Assembly (NCBI RefSeq): GCF_900156315.1
Contig: NZ_FTNI01000006.1
Span: 269,806-333,805 of the forward strand
DNA: 64,000 bases
Direction of reading: 5' to 3'
From: Microbispora rosea
Lineage (GTDB): Bacteria; Actinomycetota; Actinomycetes; Streptosporangiales; Streptosporangiaceae
The translations under genes and the position numbers were made by a program. This document shows, piece by piece, positions 53,429 to 62,521 of the stretch (position 1 is the stretch's first letter; each line of letters starts with the position of its first letter). The notes below the pieces were generated by a model. The model worked only from the letters and a program-made list of their open reading frames with translations, was not told the origin of the DNA and ran no database searches.

Positions 53429-54958
53429 TTAGTGGCCGAGGGCGGCTCCGATCAGCGCGCGGGGGTCGGCCGCCCCGGCGAGCACGCCCGACGGGAGCAG
53501 GTCGATCAGGTGGGCGTGGCCGAAGTTGGAGCCCCACTCCACCGGCTGGACCGTGTGCCCGCGCTCGCGCAGGCCGTCGGCCCACGGCGCGCCCTCCTCG
53601 ACCTCTACGACAGGGTTGGATCGCCAGGTGTCGAAGCCGGTGCCGCTGCCGAGCGCCCAGCGCGGGGCGCCGATCGCCTCGCCGGGCGTCTGACCGTGCG
53701 CGAGCAGCCGGGTGACCAGCTGCAGCAGGATCTGCGGCTGCGCGTCGCCCCCCATCGTGCCGAGGACCGTGCGCAGCCCACCGTCCGGCCGGGTGATCAG
53801 TGCCGGGCACAGCGTGTGGGGCGGCCGGCGGCCCGGGCCGTACTCCGCGGGATGGCCGGGCGTGAGCGAGAAGCCGATGCCGCGGTTGTGCAGGTTGATC
53901 CCGGTGCTGGGCTCGAAGAGCAGGCTGCCGAAGCCCGACGCGTTCGACTGGATGAGCGAGACGCCCATGCCGTCCCCGTCGACCACGCACAGGTACGTCG
54001 TGTCGCCCGGCCCGGCGGGAGCGTCGGGCAGGGGGGAGCGCCGCTCGGGGTCGATCAGCGCGCGGCGGGCGGCGGCCGTGCCGAGCGGCGCGACGGCGTC
54101 CTCGTGGAGGACGTCCAGCCGGTCGTGCCCGGCCGCCCTGGCCGCCTCCACCAGCAGATGAGCCCAGCGCGGATCGGCCGGGTCGGCGGGCGGGCCGAGC
54201 TCGGCGAGGATCTCCAGGGCCAGCAGGAGCAGGTAACCCTGGGAGTTCGGCGGAACGGTCCAGATCCGGTGCCCGAACACCTCGACGCTCAGCGGCTCCA
54301 CCCAGTCGGCGTTCGGCCGGGCCAGGTCCTCCTCCGTGTACTCGCCGCGGCCCAGTTCCAGCAGGCCCTTGCCGAACTCGCCCTGGTAGAACGCCGCGCG
54401 GCCGCCCTCGCCGAGCGCGGTCAGGGCCCTGGCGACGCCGGGCCTGCGGATCACGTCACCGGCGCGGCGGGCGGCGGCGAAGTCCCCGGCTCCGGGCAGC
54501 GAGCCGATGAACTCCCCACCCGGGGCGAGCAGCGGCGAGGCGGGGAAGCCCTCCGCCGCGAGGCGGATCGCGGGGGCGAGCAGGTCGGCGAGCGGCAGGC
54601 GGGCCCACCGCTCGTGCAGCGCCAGCCATCCGTCGGCGCAGCCGGGCACCGGGACCGAGCGGATGTCGTACAGGTGGGGCATCCGGTCGAGGCCCTCGGC
54701 CCGCAGCCGGGCGGGATCGGCTCCCGAGCCCGCCCGCCCCGAGGCGTTGAGCGCGCTCACGGTCCCGTCGTGGACGAGGGCGAACAGATCGCCGCCGAGA
54801 CCGCACATGTGCGGAGCGGTGACCGCCAGTACGGCGTTGGCGGCGATGGCCGCGTCCACCGCGTTTCCGCCTTTGTCCAGCATGGCGACGCCCGCCGCCG
54901 AGGCCAGATGATCGACCGTGCATACCATGCCGTTCGGGGCATACCGAGTCTCGCTCAC
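53429..54958 (-). CDS. ggt: Gamma-glutamyltransferase family protein
   Basis: 509 aa. Ntn-hydrolase precursor with VCTVDHLASAAGVAMLDKGGNAVDAAIAANAVLAV, PHMCGLGGDLFALVHDG and the self-cleavage/nucleophile region GDTTYLCVVDGDGMGVSLIQSNASGFGS. Thr320 is the expected N-terminal nucleophile. Later come MGGDAQPQILLQLV and ALGSGTGFDTW. No signal peptide is visible, so this is of the cytoplasmic type that hydrolyses or transfers gamma-glutamyl or related acyl groups. The GTG at 54958 is chosen at the family start; the open frame upstream is antisense to the HAD gene. Confidence 0.88.
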   Translation of the reverse strand: MSETRYAPNGMVCTVDHLASAAGVAMLDKGGNAVDAAIAANAVLAVTAPHMCGLGGDLFALVHDGTVSALNASGRAGSGADPARLRAEGLDRMPHLYDIRSVPVPGCADGWLALHERWARLPLADLLAPAIRLAAEGFPASPLLAPGGEFIGSLPGAGDFAAARRAGDVIRRPGVARALTALGEGGRAAFYQGEFGKGLLELGRGEYTEEDLARPNADWVEPLSVEVFGHRIWTVPPNSQGYLLLLALEILAELGPPADPADPRWAHLLVEAARAAGHDRLDVLHEDAVAPLGTAAARRALIDPERRSPLPDAPAGPGDTTYLCVVDGDGMGVSLIQSNASGFGSLLFEPSTGINLHNRGIGFSLTPGHPAEYGPGRRPPHTLCPALITRPDGGLRTVLGTMGGDAQPQILLQLVTRLLAHGQTPGEAIGAPRWALGSGTGFDTWRSNPVVEVEEGAPWADGLRERGHTVQPVEWGSNFGHAHLIDLLPSGVLAGAADPRALIGAALGH

Positions 54959-55022
54959 GTTGGGCGATGTTACGGCACACCATAGAGTGGCTGCCGTAAC
55001 AGGACGAAGGGGAGAGACGGTC

Positions 55023-55676
55023 ATGGTCCGGGCGCTCGTGTTCGACGTGGGGGAGACGCTCATCGACGAGACCCGGATCTGGTCTCGATGGGCCGACCGG
55101 CTGGGCGTGCCGCGCCTGACCTTCATGGGGGTGCTCGGCGGCATGGCCGCGCTCGACCGGAGCCACCGGGAGGCGTTCGAGCTGATCAGACCGGGGATCG
55201 ATCTCGACGCCGAGATCGACGCGTGGCGGCGCGAGGACCCGGACGGGTTGCGCGAGAACTTCGACGCCGACGACCTCTACCCGGACGTGCGGCCCGGTCT
55301 CGCGGCCCTGCGGGAGGCCGGCTACGACCTGGTCGTCGCGGGCAACCAGCCGCCCCAGGCGTACGACGCGCTGGTCGCGATGGACCTGCCGGTGGACGGG
55401 ATCCACACCTCGGCGGGATGGGGGCTGGAGAAGCCCGACCCGGCGTTCTTCGCCAAGGTCGCGGCCGTCTGCGGCCATGAGCCCGGGCAGATCCTGTACG
55501 TCGGCGACCGTCTCGACAACGACGTCCTGCCGGCCGTGCGCGCCGGGATGCGGACGGCCCTGCTGCGCCGGGGGCCCTGGGGCTACCTGCACGCCGCCCG
55601 TCCCGAGGCCGCGGAGGCCGACATCGTCGCCGACGGCCTCACGGACCTCGTCCGTCTGGCGCCCACTCTCGGCTGA
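55023..55676 (+). CDS. HAD-superfamily hydrolase
   Basis: 217 aa. Motif I is LVFDVGETLIDETRIW (FDxGxT form), motif II lies in LVVAGNQPPQA and motif III/IV in WGLEKPDPAFFAKVAAVCGHEPGQILYVGDRLDNDVLPAVRAGM. The second Asp of motif I is replaced by Gly (DVGE rather than DxD), as in some phosphatase-inactive or haloacid-dehalogenase-like branches, so activity is not certain. The ATG at 55023 has GGGGAGAG 7-8 nt upstream. Divergent from ggt. Confidence 0.85.
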   Translation: MVRALVFDVGETLIDETRIWSRWADRLGVPRLTFMGVLGGMAALDRSHREAFELIRPGIDLDAEIDAWRREDPDGLRENFDADDLYPDVRPGLAALREAGYDLVVAGNQPPQAYDALVAMDLPVDGIHTSAGWGLEKPDPAFFAKVAAVCGHEPGQILYVGDRLDNDVLPAVRAGMRTALLRRGPWGYLHAARPEAAEADIVADGLTDLVRLAPTLG

Positions 55677-55790
55677 ACCACCGGGCCGCCGTGCTCGCCG
55701 GTCATCTCGTCCGGAACTGTCCGCGTCATGCGGCCCGGCGCCGCGGCGGGCGCGCCCGAGGGCTCGGTCCGCACGCCCGCGCTCGGCCGA

Positions 55791-56243
55791 TCAGGGGCGC
55801 AGCCGGCGGGCGAGGAGCTCGCGCAGCGCGCCGGTCTCCTTGCCGAGCCGGTTGAGGGAGGCCAGGAACTCCTCCGGCGCGTCGAGAAGGCCGAGCATCC
55901 GGGCGGACACGGCCTCGCGGGCGGCGCGGCCCGCCTCGATCGCCGCCCTGCCGTGCGGCGTCAGCTCGATCATCCGGGCCCGCTGGTCGCCGGGGTCGGT
56001 CCGGCGGGCCACGTAGCCGACGCGCTCCATCTCGGCCGCCACCTTCGAGGCGCCCTGCGGGGTCATGCCAAGCAGCCCGGCCAGGTCGGAGACCCGTACG
56101 GGACCGGTGAGCAGGTGCTGGAACACGTATCCGTGCACGGTGCGCACCTGGTCGTGTCCGGCGGTGGCCATCTGGGCGCGCACCTCGGCGTCGCACGCCG
56201 CGGCGAGAGCCGTGAACAGCAGGGTCAGGTCGCTTGACACCAC
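55791..56243 (-). CDS. MarR-family transcriptional regulator
   Basis: 150 aa. Winged helix: GPVRVSDLAGLLGMTPQGASKVAAEMERVGYVARRTDPGDQRARMIELTPHG, with the D-P-x-D-x-R wing typical of MarR. Flanking helices (LTLLFTALAAACDAEVRAQM and the long C-terminal helices) form the dimer interface. The start is uncertain: GTG 56243 has GGAG 9 nt upstream; a TTG at 56258 would abut the operator. Divergent from a beta-lactamase-fold hydrolase across a 34-bp dyad. Confidence 0.87.
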   Translation of the reverse strand: MVSSDLTLLFTALAAACDAEVRAQMATAGHDQVRTVHGYVFQHLLTGPVRVSDLAGLLGMTPQGASKVAAEMERVGYVARRTDPGDQRARMIELTPHGRAAIEAGRAAREAVSARMLGLLDAPEEFLASLNRLGKETGALRELLARRLRP

Positions 56244-56258
56244 TTCGGGATGCTCCAA

Positions 56259-56292
56259 TACTCAACCATGGTTTCGCAACTTTGGTTGAGTA
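56259..56292. promoter_or_regulatory. MarR-type operator dyad
   Basis: Perfect 10-bp inverted arms TACTCAACCA (56259-56268) and TGGTTGAGTA (56283-56292), enclosing a second palindrome AACCATGGTT (56264-56273) and a CAAC-TTTG-GTTG pair (56277-56288). It lies between the MarR gene and the divergent serine hydrolase gene. Confidence 0.75.
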
Positions 56293-56308
56293 AGTGGAGG
56301 GCCATCCG

Positions 56309-57436
56309 ATGTGGTGTGATCCGGCCTTTGCGCGCGTCGCGGACGCGTTCAGGGAGACGGGCGGCGGGGAAGGAGGCGCCGCCCTCGCCGTGTACGCGGA
56401 CGGGCGCATGGTCGTGGACCTCTGGCAGGGCACGGCCGGCCCCGGCGGCGTACGGCCCTGGGAGTGGGACACGGTCGTCAACGTCTTCTCGGTGTCGAAG
56501 GGGGTGCTGGCGACGCTCGCGCACCTGTACGTCCAGCGCGGGCTGCTCGACCTCGACGCCCCGGTGGCCCGTTACTGGCCCGGGTTCGCCACCGCCACCA
56601 CCGTCGCCGACCTGCTCGCGCATCGGTCAGGGCTGCCCGCCGTCCGCCGGGAGCTGCCGCCGGGCTCCCTGTTCGACTGGGACGCGATGACCGCCGCGCT
56701 CGCGGCCGAGCGCCCGTGGTGGACGCCGGGGGAGCGGCACGGGTATCACGCGGTGACCTTCGGCTGGCTCGTCGGCGAGGTGCTGCGCCGGGTGGGTGGC
56801 CGGCCGGTCCGCGACCTGGTCCGCGACGAGCTCGGCGTCCCCGACCTGTGGATCGGCCTGCCGGCGTCCGAGGCGGGACGTGCCGCGTACCTCGCCCCGC
56901 CGCAGGCCGGGCGGGACGCCGCACCGTCATCGCTGACCATCGCCATGTCCGAGCCCGGCTCGATCACGATGAGGGCCTTCTGCAACCCGGCCGAGCAGCT
57001 CACGCCCGGTCTGGCCAACACCGCGCGCTGGCGGGCCGCCGAGATCCCCGCGTCCAACGGGCACGCCACGGCCAGGGCCCTCGCGACGCTGTACGGCAGG
57101 CTCGTGTCGTGCCGGGGGCGCGCCGCCGACGGCGCCGGCCCGCTCCTCGGCCGTGAGGTGCTCGGCCGGGCCGTCGCGCCCAGGAGCGAGGGGTGCGACG
57201 AGGTCCTGCGGGCGCAGACCAGGTTCGCGCTCGGCTACATGCTGCCCTGCGAGATCCGGCCGTTCGCGCCGAACCCGCGCGCCTTCGGGCACAGCGGCTC
57301 GGGCGGGGCGCTCGCCTTCGCCGACCCGGACGCGCGGATCGCCCTGGCCTACACGCCGAGCCGCCTCGTCGTCAGCGCGGCCGGCCCCGACCCGAGGTGG
57401 GAACCCACGGTGGCGGCGCTGTACGCCTGCCTGTGA
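56309..57436 (+). CDS. Beta-lactamase-fold serine hydrolase (esterase EstB-like)
   Basis: 375 aa. The S-x-x-K motif is NVFSVSKGVLATLAHLYVQRG (Ser-Val-Ser-Lys); the Tyr of the Y-x-N-type motif is GYHAVTFGWLVGEVLRR, and HSGSGG is the K/H-x-G triad equivalent. This is the class-C beta-lactamase/EstB-like family, usually esterases or peptidases. No signal peptide, so cytoplasmic. The ATG at 56309 has GGAGGG 7 nt upstream. Divergent from and probably repressed by the MarR regulator. Confidence 0.88.
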   Translation: MWCDPAFARVADAFRETGGGEGGAALAVYADGRMVVDLWQGTAGPGGVRPWEWDTVVNVFSVSKGVLATLAHLYVQRGLLDLDAPVARYWPGFATATTVADLLAHRSGLPAVRRELPPGSLFDWDAMTAALAAERPWWTPGERHGYHAVTFGWLVGEVLRRVGGRPVRDLVRDELGVPDLWIGLPASEAGRAAYLAPPQAGRDAAPSSLTIAMSEPGSITMRAFCNPAEQLTPGLANTARWRAAEIPASNGHATARALATLYGRLVSCRGRAADGAGPLLGREVLGRAVAPRSEGCDEVLRAQTRFALGYMLPCEIRPFAPNPRAFGHSGSGGALAFADPDARIALAYTPSRLVVSAAGPDPRWEPTVAALYACL

Positions 57437-57478
57437 CGGTCCGCAGGGGGGACGGACAGCGTCGCGACGGGGGCGCGT

Positions 57479-58051
57479 TCAGCGCTGCGCCTGCTTCTTC
57501 CGCCTGATGGCGGCGACCAGCTCGTCCTTGGTCATCCCCGACGTGCCCTCGACGCCCAGCTCCCCGGCCTGGTGCAACAGCTCGTCCTTCGTTCGCGAGC
57601 GCGGCTTGATCGGAGCGGCGAGCACCTCGGCCTTCCGCTTGCTGAAGGCCTTGCCGAGCTGCACCCGCTCCTCGAAGGGGACGGCCTTCTCCAGGACCGG
57701 GAGGATGTCGTTCTCCTCCTCCTCGACGTGATGCGTCACCGCCTCGATCAGCTCGTGCAGCAGCGTGTCGAACTCGGGGCTCTCCGGGGCGGTCTCCAGG
57801 AGCCGGGAGAGCATCTCCTCTGCCTCGTGGTGCTCCTCCGTGCCGTGGTGGACCTCCTCCTTCTCCTCGGGCTGCCGCCTGGCGAGCACGGGGTAGACCT
57901 CGTCCTCCTCGCCCTCGCTGTGGGCGATGAACTTCGCCGCCAGCTCCGCGAGAAGGGCCGGCCGGTTCTCCGGCATCTTCCGGAGCCGCTCGAACAGCGA
58001 CTCCACGTCGCGGTGATCTTCCTTGATCAGGCTGATGACGTCGGTTGCCAT
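57479..58051 (-). CDS. Hemerythrin-like HHE protein with Rho_N/SAP-like tail
   Basis: 190 aa. The HHE bundle has ligands in LIKEDHRDVESLFERL, FIAHSEGEEDEVYPVL, HHGTEEHHEAEEML and AVTHHVEEEENDILPVL, five or more His with Glu as expected for a di-iron site. After about residue 135 the C-terminus (SRTKDELLHQAGELGVEGTSG, ending MTKDELVAAIRRKK) resembles the short Rho_N/SAP helix-extended-helix fold that binds nucleic acid or proteins. The ATG at 58051 has AGGAGG about 4 nt upstream. Divergent from the LacI gene. Confidence 0.85.
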   Translation of the reverse strand: MATDVISLIKEDHRDVESLFERLRKMPENRPALLAELAAKFIAHSEGEEDEVYPVLARRQPEEKEEVHHGTEEHHEAEEMLSRLLETAPESPEFDTLLHELIEAVTHHVEEEENDILPVLEKAVPFEERVQLGKAFSKRKAEVLAAPIKPRSRTKDELLHQAGELGVEGTSGMTKDELVAAIRRKKQAQR

Positions 58052-58172
58052 GGGTTTCCTCCTGTGCGTGGACGCGCTCGCACTACCCGGAGGCGCCGTG
58101 CCCACACCGTCATGGCCGGTTGCGGCCGTTCGTTCGCGGATGGCGGCGAATCGTGTCCCGTAGACTCGGCTC

Positions 58173-59234
58173 ATGATCGAGGGAGGCCGGTCGCGGAGGC
58201 TCCGAGGTCCTCGGCGCGGCGACCTGAGCGTCGCCGAGATCGCCGAGCTCGCCGGGGTCTCACCGCCGACGGTCTCGAAGGTGCTGCACGGCCGGACCGG
58301 CGTGGGGGAGAGCACCCGTCAGCGGGTGGAGGCGCTCCTGCGTGAGCACGGGTTTCGCAGGGCGGTGCCCACCGGGTCGGGCTACGGCCTGGAGGTGGTG
58401 TGCAGCAACATGCTGGGTTCGATCGCGATCGAGATCATGCGGGGCGTCGAGCAGGTCGCGGCCGCCCGTCAGCTGGCCGTCGGCTTCACCGACGTGCGCT
58501 CGTGCGACACGGCAGGCCTGCCCTGGGTGGAGCCGTTGTTGCTGCGGCAGCCGGTGGGGGTGATCGCCGTCGTCTCCGGAGTGACCGTCGCGCACCGCGA
58601 CCTGTTCGAGGCCGCCGGGGTCCCCCTCGTGGCGCTGGACCCCACCGGAGACGTGCATCCCACGCCGGCGGTGGGATCGACCGGCTGGAGCGGTGCGCTC
58701 GCGGCCACGCGGCACCTGCTGGACCTGGGGCATCGGCGGATCGGCGTGATCACCGGGCCGGCCGGCTTCCTGGCCTCGCGGGCGCGGCTGGACGGCTTCC
58801 GCGCCGCTCTGGACACCGCGGGCGTCCCGTTCGACGAACGGCTCATGCGCGACGGGCCGTTCCTGTTCGAGCACGGCCGGGACCTCGGGGCCGAGCTGCT
58901 GGCCCTTCCCGACCCTCCGACGGCCATCATGTGCGGAAACGACCTGCAGGCGTTCGGCGTCTACGAGGCCGCCAGGATCGCCGGTCTGCGCATCCCCGAC
59001 GACCTCAGCGTCGTCGGGTTCGACGACATCGAGCACTGCGCCTGGGTGGCGCCGCCGTTGACCACGGTGCGCCAGCCGTTCTCCGAGATCGGCGCCACCG
59101 CGGCGCGCATGGTGCTGGCGCTGGCCGACGGGGAGAGACCGTCCGAGAGGCTCGTCGAGCTCGGCACCACCCTCGTGGTGCGCGACAGCACCGCCCCGCC
59201 CCGCCGGAACCCGAGGATCAGGAGTCCCTGGTGA
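58173..59234 (+). CDS. LacI-family transcriptional regulator
   Basis: 353 aa. N-terminal HTH: LSVAEIAELAGVSPPTVSKVLHGRTGVGESTRQRVEALL, then the periplasmic-binding-protein-like sensor with GSTGWSGALAATRHLLDLGHRRIGVITG, RLDGFRAAL, PTAIMCGNDLQAFGVYEAA and LSVVGFDDIEHCAWVAPPLTTVRQP. It senses a sugar or related ligand. No obvious sugar operon adjoins it; the GH10 gene at 19.6 kb is too far to link by position. Converges and overlaps by 17 bp with the Ser/Thr kinase gene. Confidence 0.93.
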   Translation: MIEGGRSRRLRGPRRGDLSVAEIAELAGVSPPTVSKVLHGRTGVGESTRQRVEALLREHGFRRAVPTGSGYGLEVVCSNMLGSIAIEIMRGVEQVAAARQLAVGFTDVRSCDTAGLPWVEPLLLRQPVGVIAVVSGVTVAHRDLFEAAGVPLVALDPTGDVHPTPAVGSTGWSGALAATRHLLDLGHRRIGVITGPAGFLASRARLDGFRAALDTAGVPFDERLMRDGPFLFEHGRDLGAELLALPDPPTAIMCGNDLQAFGVYEAARIAGLRIPDDLSVVGFDDIEHCAWVAPPLTTVRQPFSEIGATAARMVLALADGERPSERLVELGTTLVVRDSTAPPRRNPRIRSPW

Positions 59235-60804
59235 GGGTGCCCTCGTAGGCGAACAGGCCGAGGTCGTCGGTGTGGCGATAGGCGAGGGCGTCGCCCCGGA
59301 GGGTGAGCGTGACGTCGCCGGGGACGCACTGCGGGACGTCCTCCAGCCGGAACCTGAGCGCCGGGCCGGACGCCGCGGTCAGCCGCAGCGTGCCGTCGCA
59401 CGAGTTCGCCGGCTCCTTCCACCTGCCGGACGGCTTGCCGGCCTTCAACTCGATCTCGATGTCGTACTCGCTCGTGAGGAGGCCGGCGGTGGGCGCGATG
59501 TGCCCCCGCCACTTCCCCTCGAACGCCTGCGGGATGCCCGCCGGCGCGGAGGCGGTCGCCGGGTCCGCCCCGCCCGTGGTTCCGGCGGCGGTCGGCGTCG
59601 GGCCCGCCGTGTACGTGCTCTGGGCGGGCGCGCTCGCCAGGGGAGTGGGGGACGGGTCGCCGCCGGACATCGCGGCCAGGCGGGGGACCAGCAGCGCGGC
59701 GGTGATCCCGAGAGCCGCCACGGCGGCGCCGGCGCCGGCCAGGACCCGGGTGCGCGATCCGCCTCGGCCGCCCCCGGGCACGGTGTCGGCCGCACCGCTC
59801 CCGGCCGCACCGCTCCCGGCCGCACCGCTCCCGGCCGCACCGCTCCCGGCCGCAGTGCGCCCCCCGGTGGGCCCGTGCTCGCGCGCGGGTCCGTGTTCCC
59901 CGGCGGGACCCGTCGGCGGCGAGGTCGCCGGCCACGAAGTCGGCCCGTACGGCTGCGCGGGCCCGCCGGGAGAGACGCCGTTCGCCGCCGCACCCGTACG
60001 CACCGGGCCCGTCGAGGTGCCGACGAGTTCGAGCAGCAGGTCGCGGGCGGCGGGACGGGCGGAGGGATCCTTGGCGAGGCAGCGTTCGACCGGCGCGCGC
60101 AGGGGTGGGGGCACCGGCGTCAGGTCGGGGAAGGTCGTCATGATCCGGTGCAGCACGGCGGCGACGTTGCCGGCGCCGAACGCCGCCCTGCCGGTGGCGG
60201 CGAAGACGATCGTCGCGCCCCACGCGAACACGTCGGAGGCGGGGGTGGCCGGATGCCCCGCGATCTGCTCGGGCGCCAGGTAGGCCGGGGTGCCCACCGG
60301 GCCCGCGGTCATCGTCTCGCTCTCGTCGTGGCGGGCGATGCCGAAGTCGACCACGCGGGGACCGTCCGGCCCCAGCAGCACGTTGCCCGGTTTGAAGTCG
60401 CGGTGCACGATGCCCGCGCCGTGGATCGCCGCCAGCGCGGTCGCTGTCCCCACCGCGAGCCGTTCCAGCTCGCCTCCGCGCAGCGGCCCCGACGCGGTCA
60501 CCCGCTGCTGCAGCGAGGGGCCGTCGACGAACTCGCTCACGACGTACGGCTCGCGCCCGTCCACCATCGCCGTGATCACCCTGGCCGTGCAGAAGGGAGC
60601 GACGCCCCGCAGGACGTCGAGTTCGCGCGTCAGCCGGGCCCGGACGACGGGATCGAGCCCGGTCTTGAGCACCTTGACCGCGACCGGAGCGCCGTCCGGG
60701 GCATGGCCCAGGTAGACGACGCCTTGGCCGCCCTCGCCGAGACGTCCGCTGATGCGGAACCCGCCGAGCGTGCGCGGGTCGTCTGGTTCAAGGGGGGCGA
60801 CCAT
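59218..60804 (-). CDS. Membrane-anchored Ser/Thr protein kinase
   Basis: 528 aa. PknB-type kinase: RISGRLGEGGQGVVYLGHAP, the ATP Lys in VAVKVLKTG, the catalytic loop HRDFKPGNVLL, DFG in VVDFGIARHD and APE as YLAPEQIAG. After about residue 270 is a Pro/Gly/Ala-rich juxtamembrane linker with GSGAAGSGAA repeats, one membrane helix (VLAGAGAAVAALGITAALLV, about 355-375) and an extracellular C-terminal domain of ~130 residues (FEGKWRGHIAPTAGLLTSEY to the end), a small beta-rich unit of unknown ligand. Start is ATG 60804 or GTG 60810. It is 29 bp downstream of the SGNH gene and likely co-transcribed. Confidence 0.92.
   Translation of the reverse strand: MVAPLEPDDPRTLGGFRISGRLGEGGQGVVYLGHAPDGAPVAVKVLKTGLDPVVRARLTRELDVLRGVAPFCTARVITAMVDGREPYVVSEFVDGPSLQQRVTASGPLRGGELERLAVGTATALAAIHGAGIVHRDFKPGNVLLGPDGPRVVDFGIARHDESETMTAGPVGTPAYLAPEQIAGHPATPASDVFAWGATIVFAATGRAAFGAGNVAAVLHRIMTTFPDLTPVPPPLRAPVERCLAKDPSARPAARDLLLELVGTSTGPVRTGAAANGVSPGGPAQPYGPTSWPATSPPTGPAGEHGPAREHGPTGGRTAAGSGAAGSGAAGSGAAGSGAADTVPGGGRGGSRTRVLAGAGAAVAALGITAALLVPRLAAMSGGDPSPTPLASAPAQSTYTAGPTPTAAGTTGGADPATASAPAGIPQAFEGKWRGHIAPTAGLLTSEYDIEIELKAGKPSGRWKEPANSCDGTLRLTAASGPALRFRLEDVPQCVPGDVTLTLRGDALAYRHTDDLGLFAYEGTLTRDS
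59788..59854 (-). repeat. 15-bp tandem repeat in the kinase linker
   Basis: Four and a half copies of GGCCGCACCGCTCCC (plus strand), in frame, encoding the GSGAA repeats. Confidence 0.85.
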
Positions 60805-60839
60805 GGTCACACGGTAGCGACCCCGTGGCCGTCACGGGA

Positions 60840-62156
60840 TCAGAGCATGCGGAGGTTCACCGCGTCGGCGAGCGCGAGCCGCCCGGCGTCGCTCAGGTGC
60901 AGGTGGTCGCCCGAGTCGTACGAGACGGCCAGCTGCTCGGGGAACTCGGGGTCGCGTACGGCCCGGTCGAAGTCGAGGACGCCGTCGAACGCCTTGCTCG
61001 TGCGGATCCACTCGTTCAGCCGCTGCCTGATCTCCTCGCGCTCCGGAGTCCAGGTGCTCCAGCCGTAGAAGGGGGTGAGCGTGGCGACCAGCACCTTGAC
61101 CTTGCGGGCGTGCGCCTCGCGGATCAACCTCTTGTATCCGTAGGCGAGCGGCTTGATCGAGGTGTAGTCGCCCCGGGCGATGTCGTTGATCCCCTCGTAG
61201 ACCACCACGGTGCGCACCCCCGGCTGGGACAGCACGTCGCGGTAGAACCGGCTGAGACCGCTCGGGCCGACGTTGGAGTGCAGCAGCCTGTTGCCGGCGA
61301 TACCGGCGTTGAGCACCCCCATCCGCCGCGACGCCGACTGGCGGGCCAGCCGCTGCCGCAGGTAGTCGGTCCAGCGGCGGTTGGCGTCGACGGCCTGGCC
61401 CGCACCGTCGGTGATCGAGTCGCCGAACGCGACCACCGAGCCGACCGTGGCCCCGCCCGCCTCGACCGCGATCCGGTCGAGGAAGTACCACTGCGTGCTC
61501 GTGTAGGTGAAGCCCTCGCCGCTCTCCTCCGCCGCGTGGTCCCCCGGGCCCGACAGGTACGTGGTGCTGTAGGCGCGTTCGTGCCCGGTCACGCCCCTGA
61601 CCGTGCCGGGCAGGTGGACGCTGACGACCAGGGCGGATCCGCCGGCGATCCGGCCCGGGATCGGATCACTCCAGACGGCCTGGCCCGGCGGCACCTTCAC
61701 CGAGGTGCGCTTGTGGAAGGTCACCGGCCGGTTGGTGCCCGCGATGATCTCGGCGCCGTACGCCTGGACGCCCACGTGGACGTCGGCGAATGTCACGGGC
61801 GCCGCACCGAAGAGGTTGGACAGCCGAAGCCGCGTACCGCCGCCGCCGACGCTGGCACGCACGATCATCCGCACGGTCTGCCCGCCGAGGGCCGCCGTGA
61901 TCCGGTCGGTCGAGGTGGTCCACGCGCCGACCAGACGGTGCTGTGCGCGTGAGTCGCCACCAGGCCTCGGCGCGGCCGTGCGGCGTGTGCTGCCGGTCGC
62001 CGCGGCGAGCCCTCGGGCGGCGGACGGCGAAGCGGCCGCGGTACGCGCGGCCGTGAGGGACTCCGCGTGGACCGGCGTCATGGGAAGCGCGGCGGCCGCG
62101 CCGCTGACGGCGAGGGCGAGAGCGGCCATGGTCAACCGGTGAGCCGGCCGTGCCAT
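60840..62156 (-). CDS. Secreted SGNH/GDSL-type hydrolase
   Basis: 438 aa. N-terminal signal peptide (MARPAHRLTMAALALAVSGA, cleavage near AHA). The SGNH blocks are in the C-terminal half: block I VVAFGDSITDGAG (nucleophile Ser), Gly block LNAGIAGNRLLHSN, block III YEGINDIARG and block V SGDHLHLSDAG with the Asp-His. The N-terminal half is a beta-rich region (VRMIVRASVGGGGTRLRL onwards). An extracellular esterase or lipase acting probably on polysaccharide esters or lipids. The ATG at 62156 has GGAGGA about 6 nt upstream. It is immediately upstream of the kinase gene. Confidence 0.9.
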   Translation of the reverse strand: MARPAHRLTMAALALAVSGAAAALPMTPVHAESLTAARTAAASPSAARGLAAATGSTRRTAAPRPGGDSRAQHRLVGAWTTSTDRITAALGGQTVRMIVRASVGGGGTRLRLSNLFGAAPVTFADVHVGVQAYGAEIIAGTNRPVTFHKRTSVKVPPGQAVWSDPIPGRIAGGSALVVSVHLPGTVRGVTGHERAYSTTYLSGPGDHAAEESGEGFTYTSTQWYFLDRIAVEAGGATVGSVVAFGDSITDGAGQAVDANRRWTDYLRQRLARQSASRRMGVLNAGIAGNRLLHSNVGPSGLSRFYRDVLSQPGVRTVVVYEGINDIARGDYTSIKPLAYGYKRLIREAHARKVKVLVATLTPFYGWSTWTPEREEIRQRLNEWIRTSKAFDGVLDFDRAVRDPEFPEQLAVSYDSGDHLHLSDAGRLALADAVNLRML

Positions 62157-62521
62157 CCGGGGTCCTCCATCTGGGGTGTGGCTGCCTGAGGCAAGTCCGT
62201 TCCATGCGGCCCCGCTTCCGATCGCTCCGCCGAGACCGTTGATCGAAAAGCGTCCGCGACGCCATACATTACGACTGTTTGGGGAACGCGGGGTGAGAAG
62301 TTGACCGTCAGTCGTAAGAGTCGACCACATTCCGGCTGAATACCGGCTGTCGCCTTGCCCGATCGCCGCGCCGTCCCACGTCGGCCGCGGCCCGCGTACC
62401 AGGCGCTTCGCCCGCCTGGGAAGGGACGCGGAGGTGAGTAGCGGGATCGATGCGACAGTAGGTGCGGTTCTTCACTCTGCACTCATTTCTCCGTCATAGA
62501 GGGACGGATAGGCTCGGAACG

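Noticed and set aside
55681..55738. Inverted 9-bp arms CCGGGCCGC/GCGGCCCGG between the HAD and MarR genes
   Set aside because: The ~40-nt loop makes a terminator unlikely; in such GC-rich DNA this may be chance.
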